Assembly (NCBI GenBank): GCA_004295015.1
Contig: SHNE01000049.1
Coordinates: 124,001 to 188,000 of the forward strand
DNA from: Bacteroidota bacterium
GTDB taxonomy: Bacteria > Bacteroidota > Bacteroidia > AKYH767-A > 2013-40CM-41-45
Length of the DNA: 64,000 bases
Reading direction: 5' to 3'
Part shown: one piece after another, positions 1 through 7,967 of the stretch
How positions within the stretch are numbered: the stretch's first letter is position 1
How the letters are laid out: the number at the start of each line of letters is the position of its first letter
Position numbers and translations under genes: made by a program
Notes under the pieces: generated by a model
Told to the model about the DNA's origin: nothing
Database searches by the model: none
Seen by the model: only the letters and a program-made list of their open reading frames with translations

Positions 1-1872
1 AAGAAAAAACCGGATCACGAATATACAGAAGACAGCATTCGATCGCTCGACTGGAAAGAGCATATCCGCACTCGTCCCGGAATGTACATAGGAAAATTAG
101 GAGACGGTTCCTCGAAAGATGATGGGATTTATGTTTTGCTGAAAGAAACCATAGACAATTCCATTGATGAGCATGTCATGGGATATGGGAAATTGATCGA
201 CATTCTCATTCAGGACGGAAGAGTAGAAGTCAGGGATTATGGTCGTGGTATTCCCCTTGGTAAAGTGGTTGAATGTGTTTCTAAAATTAATACAGGCGGA
301 AAGTATGACAGCAAAGCTTTTCAGAAGAGTGTGGGTCTGAATGGTGTAGGTACAAAGGCAGTGAATGCCTTGTCTTCTTACTTCAAAGTTCAATCCGTGC
401 GCGAAGGTCGGATAAAGATTGCTGAATTCTCTCAGGGAAATCTCAAGAAAGAGGAAAAGGAAAAAAGTACGACTGAAAAGAATGGTACCATGTTCAGTTT
501 CATACCTGATGATTCCGTTTTTTTAAATTACAGATATAACAAAGATCATGTGGCTAACATGATGTGGAATTATGTGTATCTGAATAAAGGACTTCGTATC
601 AAATTCAATGATATGGAGTTTTATTCTGAGAATGGACTAAAAGACCTGCTGGAAAGAAATCTGTCGGATGAAATATTATATCCGATAGCTCACCTGCACG
701 GAGAGGATATCGAAATTGCATTCACGCATACTACAGCCTATGGTGAGGACTACTATAGTTTTGTGAATGGTCAGCATACTACGCAAGGTGGTACACACCA
801 GGCTGCTTTTCGCGAGGCAATTGTTAAAACAGTCAGAGAGTTTTTCAAAAAGGAGTTTGATGCAAGTGATATCCGGACTTCTATTGTTGCAGCAATAAGC
901 GTTCGTGTGCAAGAGCCTGTGTTTGAATCACAGACGAAAACAAAATTAGGTTCACTTACACGTGAGCCGAATGGACTTGCAATCAGAACATGGATCAATG
1001 ATTTCGTTAAAACTGAACTTGATAATTACCTTCATAAGAATCCGGAAGTTGCAAAAGCAATTGAGAGTAAGATATTGCAGAGTGAGAGGGAACGAAAAGA
1101 AATTGCGGGAATAAAGAAGTTAGCCAACGAAAGAGCAAAGAAAGCAAATCTTCATAACAAGAAATTGCGTGACTGTCGTGTTCACCTTAATTCAAAACAT
1201 ATCGACCGTCTAGAGTCCACTTTATTTATCACCGAAGGAGATTCTGCCAGTGGATCAATTACCAAGGCGAGAGACGTTAATACACAAGCTGTTTTCAGCC
1301 TCAAGGGAAAACCTCTGAATTGTTATGGGATGACAAAAAAAGTGGTTTATGAGAATGAAGAGTTCAACCTCTTGCAAAATGCATTAAACATTGAAGACGG
1401 ACTTGATGAATTACGCTACAATAAAATTGTGGTCGCTACCGATGCCGATGTTGATGGTATGCACATTCGTCTCTTGTTGATGACATTTTTTCTTCAGTTT
1501 TTTCCTGAGCTGGTGAAAAACGGATATGTCTATATTTTGCAAACGCCTTTGTTCCGCGTACGAAATAAGAAGGAGACGATTTATTGTTATAGCGAAACTG
1601 AACGGGTTCGTGCCATCGAAAAACTCGGTGTTAATCCTGAAATTACCCGTTTTAAAGGATTGGGAGAAATATCTCCTGATGAGTTTTCAAACTTTATAGG
1701 AAGAAAAATTCGCCTCGAACCTGTGATGTTGAGCCAGGATGAAACGATTCATCATCTACTTGAATATTACATGGGAAAAAATTTTCCCGAACGTCAGGAT
1801 TTCATCATTCAAAACCTTCGTATTGAAAAGGATGTGGTGAAGGAACAACTTATGGCAGAAGAAGTAGAATAA
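1..1872 (+). CDS. parE: DNA topoisomerase IV subunit B, 5'-truncated by window edge
   Basis: ATPase subunit of the type IIA topoisomerase that decatenates daughter chromosomes. The reading frame is open from base 1 and runs through the ATG at 82, with [10 protein letters not shown] across that ATG, so the true start lies upstream of the window. Visible GHKL ATPase motifs are [10 protein letters not shown] (N box), DYGRGIPLG and [13 protein letters not shown]. The TOPRIM part follows with EGDSASGS and [10 protein letters not shown], the metal-binding acidic residues, and then the GyrB C-terminal motif [10 protein letters not shown]. It lies 48 bases ahead of the A subunit, so the two are probably co-transcribed. 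GyrB is the alternative; pairing with a ParC-type A subunit favours ParE. Confidence 0.93.
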   Translation, partial: KKKPDHEYTEDSIRSLDWKEHIRTRPGMYIGKLGDGSSKDDGIYVLLKETIDNSIDEHVMGYGKLIDILIQDGRVEVRDYGRGIPLGKVVECVSKINTGGKYDSKAFQKSVGLNGVGTKAVNALSSYFKVQSVREGRIKIAEFSQGNLKKEEKEKSTTEKNGTMFSFIPDDSVFLNYRYNKDHVANMMWNYVYLNKGLRIKFNDMEFYSENGLKDLLERNLSDEILYPIAHLHGEDIEIAFTHTTAYGEDYYSFVNGQHTTQGGTHQAAFREAIVKTVREFFKKEFDASDIRTSIVAAISVRVQEPVFESQTKTKLGSLTREPNGLAIRTWINDFVKTELDNYLHKNPEVAKAIESKILQSERERKEIAGIKKLANERAKKANLHNKKLRDCRVHLNSKHIDRLESTLFITEGDSASGSITKARDVNTQAVFSLKGKPLNCYGMTKKVVYENEEFNLLQNALNIEDGLDELRYNKIVVATDADVDGMHIRLLLMTFFLQFFPELVKNGYVYILQTPLFRVRNKKETIYCYSETERVRAIEKLGVNPEITRFKGLGEISPDEFSNFIGRKIRLEPVMLSQDETIHHLLEYYMGKNFPERQDFIIQNLRIEKDVVKEQLMAEEVE

Positions 1873-1920
1873 ATTTTCGAAATTAATCAGCAAATAAGGA
1901 GTATTAATATTAATGGCATA

Positions 1921-4263
1921 ATGGCTAAGAAGAAGAAAGAAATTACTAAAACTAAAGTTACGGCGGAAAAGGTTGATCTTGATCAACAACATGCAGAAAA
2001 TTCTACGGTTCCACATGTACAAGGTATGTATGAGAATTGGTTTCTTGATTATGCATCCTATGTTATCCTCGAAAGAGCTGTTCCACATATCAATGACGGT
2101 CTAAAGCCTGTACAGAGGAGAATCTTGCATTCCATGTGGGACATGGAAGATGGCAGATACAATAAAGTGGCCAACATCATTGGTCATAGCATGAAGTATC
2201 ATCCTCACGGGGATGCATCTATCGGTGATGCCCTGGTTCAATTGGGTCAGAAAGATCTGTTGATTGATATGCAGGGAAACTGGGGTAATATCTATACCGG
2301 TGATAGCGCAGCTGCAGCCCGATACATTGAGGCGCGACTCTCTAAGTTTGCACTCGATGTGGTCTTCAATCCGAAGACAACCGACTGGCAACTTAGCTAT
2401 GACGGAAGAAACAAGGAGCCTATAACGCTGCCTGTAAAATTTCCATTGCTGCTTGCTCAAGGAGTTGAGGGAATTGCGGTAGGACTTGCCTGTAAAATTC
2501 TCCCTCACAATTTCATTGAACTTATCGAAGCCTCTATCGATTCCTTGAGAGGAAAAAAAGTTAACCTCTTACCCGATTTCCCAACCGGCGGTATCGCGGA
2601 TTTTAGCAAGTATAACGAAGGATTAAGAGGAGGAAGAATACGCGTAAGAGCGAAAATTGAAAAAAAGGATAAGAAGACACTGGTAATAACTGAAATTCCT
2701 TTTGGTACCAATACATCCTCGCTCATTGATACTATCCTTGCAGCCAATGACAAAGGAAAGATTAAAATTAAAAAAGTAGAAGATAACACTGCTGCCAATG
2801 TTGAAATTCTGATTCAGTTGCACAGTGATTCATACGAAGACCTCGATAAGACTATTGATGCCTTGTATGCGTTCACAGCTTGTGAGGTGAGCATGGCTCC
2901 AAATTCTTGTGTCATCATTGATGATAAGCCATGTTTCATGAGTGTGAATGACATCCTGAAGTACAATGCTCAGTATACTATGGATCTGCTCAAAAAAGAA
3001 CTGGAGATCCGGAAGAACGAATTGGAGGAAGAATGGCATTTTAGTTCACTCATTAAAATATTTATTGAGAAACGAATCTATCGGAATATTGAAGAATGTA
3101 CTACCTGGGAATCTGTGATCGAAACTATTGATCTCGGATTAAAACCGTACAAGAAAAAGTTTAAAAGAGAAATTACACGCGAAGATATTGTTGGCCTGAC
3201 AGAAATAAAAATCAAGCGGATTTCGAAGTATGATGTAAAAGCTCAGGATGAGAAGATCAAAGGTTTGGAAGATCAACTTAAGGAAGTGGAACATCACCTC
3301 GCTAACCTGCGTCAGTATACAATCACCTGGTATAAGGATCTCCTGAAAAAGTATGGAAAAGGACGTGAGCGTAAAACAGAGATTGGTTCCTTCGAACAGG
3401 TTAATGCTGCTGAGGTAATAATGAATAACCTAAAGCTCTATGTGAACAGAGAAGAAGGATTTGCCGGGTCGTCTATGCGTAAGGATGAATTTCTTTGCGA
3501 ATGTTCTAATCTTGATGATATCATTGTTTTTCGTGGAGATGGAACTATGATCGTTACTAAAGTAGACGAAAAGAAGTATGTCGGTAAGGACATTCGCCAT
3601 ATCGCACTTTATAAGAAGAATGAGGAAGGCCTCGTTTACAACATGATTTATCAGGATGGTAAAGGTGGCAATGTGATGATCAAAAGATTCACTGTTGGTG
3701 GCACTACCAGAGATAAAGAATATGTCCTCACAAAAGCCCAGGAAGGATCCAAGGTGCTTTGGTTTTCTGTGAGTAATGAAAAAGATGCTGAAACCGTAAG
3801 AGTCGTCCTTAGGCCAAAACCAAAGTTGCGGATCACTCAAATTGATGTCGACTTCAACCAAACGGAAGTAAAAGGAAGAGGTGCAATCGGAAACATCCTT
3901 ACAAAAAATTCTGTCACACGGGTTATTAAATTAAAAGATGGACCTGTAACACCGGAGCCGAAGCAAACAAGCATTCTTCCTGATAAACCTGAACCGGTTG
4001 TAAAAGCTAAAGTGCTTTCTAAAGCAACAATTCCTGCGAAGAAAGCGAAGGCTGAACCACCTTCAAAGAAAATTGCTCCAAAGAAGAAGGGAGCAAAACC
4101 ATCAAAAAAAGTAAAACCACTCAAGGAAGAAAAAGCGGTAACCGTAGAGTGGGACATGGGAAAAAAAAGTGATCAGCTGAAAAAAGATCGCAACCGCATC
4201 GTAGCCAAGCTTGATAAGAAGAACAAGCTGAAGGAGAAGAATCAAATGAAGATGGATATCTGA
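1921..4263 (+). CDS. parC: DNA topoisomerase IV subunit A
   Basis: DNA-breaking subunit of topoisomerase IV, partner of the gene just upstream. The winged-helix/breakage region carries LKPVQRRILHSMW and YHPHGDASIGDAL, and the catalytic tyrosine is Y135 in AAARYIEARLSKF. A coiled-coil region lies near residues 430-480. The C-terminal domain is followed by a very basic Lys/Pro/Ala-rich tail of about 90 residues (about 690-780), probably non-specific DNA contact. An AAGGAG-like site stands about 20 bases before ATG 1921; an ATG six bases earlier runs straight into a stop, which fixes the start. The residue matching E. coli GyrA Ser83 is Ala99. Confidence 0.93.
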   Translation: MAKKKKEITKTKVTAEKVDLDQQHAENSTVPHVQGMYENWFLDYASYVILERAVPHINDGLKPVQRRILHSMWDMEDGRYNKVANIIGHSMKYHPHGDASIGDALVQLGQKDLLIDMQGNWGNIYTGDSAAAARYIEARLSKFALDVVFNPKTTDWQLSYDGRNKEPITLPVKFPLLLAQGVEGIAVGLACKILPHNFIELIEASIDSLRGKKVNLLPDFPTGGIADFSKYNEGLRGGRIRVRAKIEKKDKKTLVITEIPFGTNTSSLIDTILAANDKGKIKIKKVEDNTAANVEILIQLHSDSYEDLDKTIDALYAFTACEVSMAPNSCVIIDDKPCFMSVNDILKYNAQYTMDLLKKELEIRKNELEEEWHFSSLIKIFIEKRIYRNIEECTTWESVIETIDLGLKPYKKKFKREITREDIVGLTEIKIKRISKYDVKAQDEKIKGLEDQLKEVEHHLANLRQYTITWYKDLLKKYGKGRERKTEIGSFEQVNAAEVIMNNLKLYVNREEGFAGSSMRKDEFLCECSNLDDIIVFRGDGTMIVTKVDEKKYVGKDIRHIALYKKNEEGLVYNMIYQDGKGGNVMIKRFTVGGTTRDKEYVLTKAQEGSKVLWFSVSNEKDAETVRVVLRPKPKLRITQIDVDFNQTEVKGRGAIGNILTKNSVTRVIKLKDGPVTPEPKQTSILPDKPEPVVKAKVLSKATIPAKKAKAEPPSKKIAPKKKGAKPSKKVKPLKEEKAVTVEWDMGKKSDQLKKDRNRIVAKLDKKNKLKEKNQMKMDI

Positions 4264-4462
4264 TCATAAAGCAGATTTACTTTTTGTTTAATCTTTCCTC
4301 GGGTATTGATTTACCGAATCTTCATGAATTTAACATTTTCATTGTGTAAATTCCGAAGAGTTTGGATTCTGCATTTTACTATTTCCTTTTAAAACAGGTA
4401 TAGTTTCTACAGAGAATTTTCATGCTTATTCTTCGTTACAGCAGCAGGCAGAAAATTCTTCT

Positions 4463-4470
4463 TACCTTCG
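4463..4470 (+). promoter_or_regulatory. Possible -7 promoter element
   Basis: TACCTTCG, one mismatch from the Bacteroidota -7 consensus TAnnTTTG, lies 8 bases before the ATG at 4478. No good TTTG is found at the usual -33 spacing. If used, the transcript would be almost leaderless. Confidence 0.35.
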
Positions 4471-4477
4471 TAATACC

Positions 4478-5737
4478 ATGAAAAAGTTATTCTTCTTAGT
4501 TATCATCATTTTTCTGATCAAATCTTCTTTTGCGGCTCAAATCCTTATTCCTATGGATGAGACGCAGAAAAACCATCTCAAAGCTTACGGAATTGCATAC
4601 ATGGTTTTGCAACATGATGTTCCTGTCTCGTGGCTATTGAATTACAGAGGTGGAAGCTTTTTATTTGATGATGTTCCAAAATTTGAAAGCGAATGTTCAA
4701 TTCGTGGTGTATCTTTTCAAATTCTTGCTGATGGTCAGGCTGCTTCCATTCTTACTGAAATTTCCGATCCGGAAGTAAACATGGATATTATGAAATTGGA
4801 AAAGGCACCCAAGGTTGCAGTTTACTCCCCTAAAAGTAAATTACCCTGGGATGATGCTGTAACTCTTGCATTGACCTATTCTGAAATCCCCTATGAGATT
4901 GTCTATGACGAAGAAGTCACAAATGGCAAATTGCTTCTTTATGACTGGCTTCATTTGCACCATGAGGATTTTACAGGGCAATACGGTCGTTTCTATAATA
5001 ACTATAAAAATGCTGCATGGTATCAGGAGGATCAACGGAACCAGGAAGCAATGGCTGCCAAGCTTGGTTTCAACAAAGTATCTATGATGAAGCTTGCAGT
5101 GGCAAAAAAGATCAATGAATTTGTGGTCGGAGGAGGCTATTTGTTTGCGATGTGCTCGGCTACCGATAGCTATGATATCGCACTCTCTGCTGAAGGTATT
5201 GATATTTGCGAGCAAATGTTTGACGGCGATCCTGCTGATCCCAAAATGAACTCAAAACTTGATTATACCAAGACACTGGCTTTTAAAGATTATAAGCTGA
5301 GTACAAATCCTTACGAATACGAATTCAGTGAAATTGACAACCAGCCGCCCATTCGTAAAATTCTACGCACAGAAGACTTCTTTACCTTGTTTGATTTTTC
5401 AGCGAAGTGGGATCCGGTTCCAACTATGCTCTGTCAAAATCATGAACAAGTGATTAAAGGTTTCATGGGACAAACCACTGCTTTTCGTAAACGTTTTGTG
5501 AAACAGGATGTATTAGTCATGGGTGAAACAAAAGCTGAAAATGAAGTCAGATATATTCACGGCGAATTTGGAAAAGGTACATGGACTTTTTATGGAGGAC
5601 ATGACCCTGAAGATTACCAACATCAGGTTGGTGACCCACCAACCGATCTTGCATTGCATCCGAACTCGCCGGGATATCGATTAATCTTGAATAATATATT
5701 ATTTCCGGCTGCGAAAAAGAAAAAGCAAAAGACTTAA
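4478..5737 (+). CDS. Secreted conserved protein, so-called asparagine synthetase B family (function unknown)
   Basis: Starts with a clear signal peptide (MKKLFFLVIIIFLIKSSFAA), so it is exported. The mature protein matches a family common in Bacteroidota that databases label asparagine synthetase B, recognised from the stretches MDETQKNHLKAYGIAY, PEVNMDIMKLEKAPK and LHLHHEDFTGQYGRF. It lacks the N-terminal Cys2 glutaminase and the ATP-pyrophosphatase loop of real AsnB, so that name is not supported. GGGYLFAMCSATD around C226 resembles a nucleophile elbow, and GKGTWTFYGGHDPED near residue 380 resembles the end of a class I glutamine amidotransferase or ThuA-like fold; that fold is my inference. 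It is a single gene, convergent with the porin. Confidence 0.75.
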   Translation: MKKLFFLVIIIFLIKSSFAAQILIPMDETQKNHLKAYGIAYMVLQHDVPVSWLLNYRGGSFLFDDVPKFESECSIRGVSFQILADGQAASILTEISDPEVNMDIMKLEKAPKVAVYSPKSKLPWDDAVTLALTYSEIPYEIVYDEEVTNGKLLLYDWLHLHHEDFTGQYGRFYNNYKNAAWYQEDQRNQEAMAAKLGFNKVSMMKLAVAKKINEFVVGGGYLFAMCSATDSYDIALSAEGIDICEQMFDGDPADPKMNSKLDYTKTLAFKDYKLSTNPYEYEFSEIDNQPPIRKILRTEDFFTLFDFSAKWDPVPTMLCQNHEQVIKGFMGQTTAFRKRFVKQDVLVMGETKAENEVRYIHGEFGKGTWTFYGGHDPEDYQHQVGDPPTDLALHPNSPGYRLILNNILFPAAKKKKQKT

Positions 5738-5749
5738 TTTTTGTCTTGC

Positions 5750-7705
5750 CTACATATCAAAGAATCTCCAGTTCAATCCAAATTGAAGTATTCGACCCGC
5801 TTGTGGATAATGAGGTGTAAGGAAATAGCTGTCTCCCAACAAACCATCTCCTAAATTTTCAATTTTTAGAAATATCCTTGCCGTTTTAATTTTCATATGT
5901 ATGAAGAAGTCAACCAAGGGATAGTCTCCTGTTTTTCTTATACTTTGATTGTAGAACAAGGCTGTTGCCGGCATGAATGACTCTGCGTAATAGGCAGAAT
6001 TATAATTTAGCTGAAACCCTATCTGCGCTCTCATTGCTCTTTTGAACAAATCTTTCTCCAAATACAATGCATGCGAACCGCAATAGGAGGGCAGGTAAAT
6101 AACGTTTTCTTTTGAGCCATTTTGAAAATAGAACTCGTTGTCAAAGTGCCAATTTCTAACTAAAAAATTCTTAATGATCCTTATCTGACTTATTTCAAGT
6201 GGGGCATTAAATTGAGACGGTTTTGCATCTGAACCAATGTACACGAAATTTTGTATTGTGTGTAAGATGAATTCAAGCTGGAAAAGATAAGGCTTATTGG
6301 AAAATCCGACCAGAATATTTTGAGATTGGATCTTTTTAAAATCGTTTTTCCAAAGGAAGTGATTTGAATAATAATTCTGATACATGAAGTCAGCTTCTCG
6401 ATTGTTCGCTGCAGCTGAAATATATAATCCGCCCGCTTTATACTGAGGAGTAGCTGCATGTCCTTCTATATTGTATGAGCCTTTGTTTTCTCCTGCGAAA
6501 ATTAAATTTGCCGATGCCTTAAAGTTGAAGCTTGTATCACGGACAGGACTGAATAATTTAGCCTTCAGACCATAATTACTTCTGCTGAATGTATCCCGCT
6601 GTTTATAGTCGAACCACTGATGTTCTACTTCAATAGTTGAAGTAAAATTTCTGAAATAAAAAGAAGTGGAAGAATCTGACTGAGGTAGCAGAAAACCTCC
6701 GGAATTTATCAAACTATAATAATGAAGCGAATCGTAGGTTGAAGTGCCATTATAAAACTGTGAATAGAATGTGCTGTCGGAAACTGCATCCGAGTAGGCA
6801 TAAGATCCACTTTCAAAATTGCTCGATTGAATCAATTGAAATGAACCGATGGTTCTCTTTCTTGTATCTCCCGAATCCGGTAGGTTGAGTAGATTGTATC
6901 TGTTTTGTAAAGACAGAATACGACTTCTGACTTGATGCTTGGCATCGGATAATTGAATACTTAGTCCTTTCAATCCTAAATTTGTAATGTTTCCCAGGTC
7001 AAAAAGAGAATCACTTTTCAATCCTCCATTAACTTGATTCTTAAAGGCGTTCCATATAGACGATAGAAATAGATTATAACGCTTGTTTGGCGATTCATAC
7101 CAGCTGTAGAGTGCAAGTTGATTTTGGTAGGTATCGCTATTTCGTGTAAAATCTTTTACCCCCAGACGATGAAAATCAATTCCGGCACTCCAGTTTTTTA
7201 ATATGTTCTGACTGTGAATTACGCGTATCTCCTGCTCCTTGAAAGTAGAATTATGGTAGTCCACCTGCGAGAAGCGTTTATTCGATCTGTAAAATCGTAA
7301 ACTATCCGGTTTCCAAAAATAGGGCTGGTATGAGCGAAGTCCCACTAAAGGAAAAATCTCCCTGTCAATTTTAAATAGTTGAGGACTCAGTGCACTACCT
7401 AAGTTCCCTAATGAATTATAATGATTTCGAATTGCAGGATTAACGCGGGATAGATTTATCAGACTTGAATCCAGTTTATTCCATTTAAGTACCACATCTT
7501 CATTAATTCCGGAATATACATAGCGTACATGTGTTGGAATATGGGAACTGACAGTTAGTGAGTCCTCGGCAACGGCATTGCTGATTAGCGGGTTAATAAG
7601 GTAGATTATTCCAAAGCATACCAGCATTTGCATTCTGCGGATACGAAATAAATCATGGAATGTCCCTGACTGCTTTGGGAAAAATAATTGCTTTTGGAAT
7701 TTCAC
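5750..7705 (-). CDS. Putative outer-membrane porin (Bacteroidota Porin_10-like)
   Basis: A 651-residue protein of the Bacteroidota putative porin family: hydrophobic export segment MLVCFGIIYLINPLISNAVA near residues 27-46, then a conserved plug-like region (SSHIPTHVRYVYSGINED, LGNLGSALSPQLF), then alternating aromatic strands typical of a beta barrel, ending in LQFGLNWRFFDM. The assigned start is GTG 7705. ATG codons at 7633 and 7627 are alternatives but would leave the signal peptide without its basic RIRR stretch. It starts 13 bases after the PspC gene and is probably co-transcribed with it. The likely role is passive uptake across the outer membrane; the substrate is unknown. Confidence 0.7.
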   Translation of the reverse strand: MKFQKQLFFPKQSGTFHDLFRIRRMQMLVCFGIIYLINPLISNAVAEDSLTVSSHIPTHVRYVYSGINEDVVLKWNKLDSSLINLSRVNPAIRNHYNSLGNLGSALSPQLFKIDREIFPLVGLRSYQPYFWKPDSLRFYRSNKRFSQVDYHNSTFKEQEIRVIHSQNILKNWSAGIDFHRLGVKDFTRNSDTYQNQLALYSWYESPNKRYNLFLSSIWNAFKNQVNGGLKSDSLFDLGNITNLGLKGLSIQLSDAKHQVRSRILSLQNRYNLLNLPDSGDTRKRTIGSFQLIQSSNFESGSYAYSDAVSDSTFYSQFYNGTSTYDSLHYYSLINSGGFLLPQSDSSTSFYFRNFTSTIEVEHQWFDYKQRDTFSRSNYGLKAKLFSPVRDTSFNFKASANLIFAGENKGSYNIEGHAATPQYKAGGLYISAAANNREADFMYQNYYSNHFLWKNDFKKIQSQNILVGFSNKPYLFQLEFILHTIQNFVYIGSDAKPSQFNAPLEISQIRIIKNFLVRNWHFDNEFYFQNGSKENVIYLPSYCGSHALYLEKDLFKRAMRAQIGFQLNYNSAYYAESFMPATALFYNQSIRKTGDYPLVDFFIHMKIKTARIFLKIENLGDGLLGDSYFLTPHYPQAGRILQFGLNWRFFDM

Positions 7706-7717
7706 GGCTCTTGATTG

Positions 7718-7897
7718 TCAATTTTCTTCAGGCATCACCACTGCAAGGATGATATAAAGCAGAAGTCCGGTCCCAAAAATTAATACTGATGCCAGAAAAA
7801 GAACTCTGACAATGGTGGGGTCTACATCAAAGTAAGCTCCCAAACCTCCACAAACTCCGGTGATTTTCTTGTCTTTTTTTACCAGCCGTTTAGCCAT
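7718..7897 (-). CDS. PspC domain-containing small membrane protein
   Basis: A 59-residue gene read from ATG 7897 to TGA 7718. The protein begins [20 protein letters not shown] and continues [14 protein letters not shown], the hallmark of PspC domains (basic start, [18 protein letters not shown]), followed by one transmembrane helix (about residues 32-55) and the short tail MPEEN. In enterobacteria PspC takes part in envelope-stress sensing. Stand-alone PspC domains like this are common in Bacteroidota and their role is not settled. It lies directly upstream of the porin gene and divergent from the AddB-like gene. Confidence 0.88.
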   Translation of the reverse strand: MAKRLVKKDKKITGVCGGLGAYFDVDPTIVRVLFLASVLIFGTGLLLYIILAVVMPEEN

Positions 7898-7967
7898 TAA
7901 CGATCAATTTTCTGCTAATTTAGTCCTTCAGTTTTGACTTTCAAAATAATCGCATCTTGCACCCTAT

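Noticed and set aside
3430..3861. Minus-strand open frame of 143 codons
   Set aside because: Antisense to the C-terminal domain of parC; composition is that of a shadow frame.
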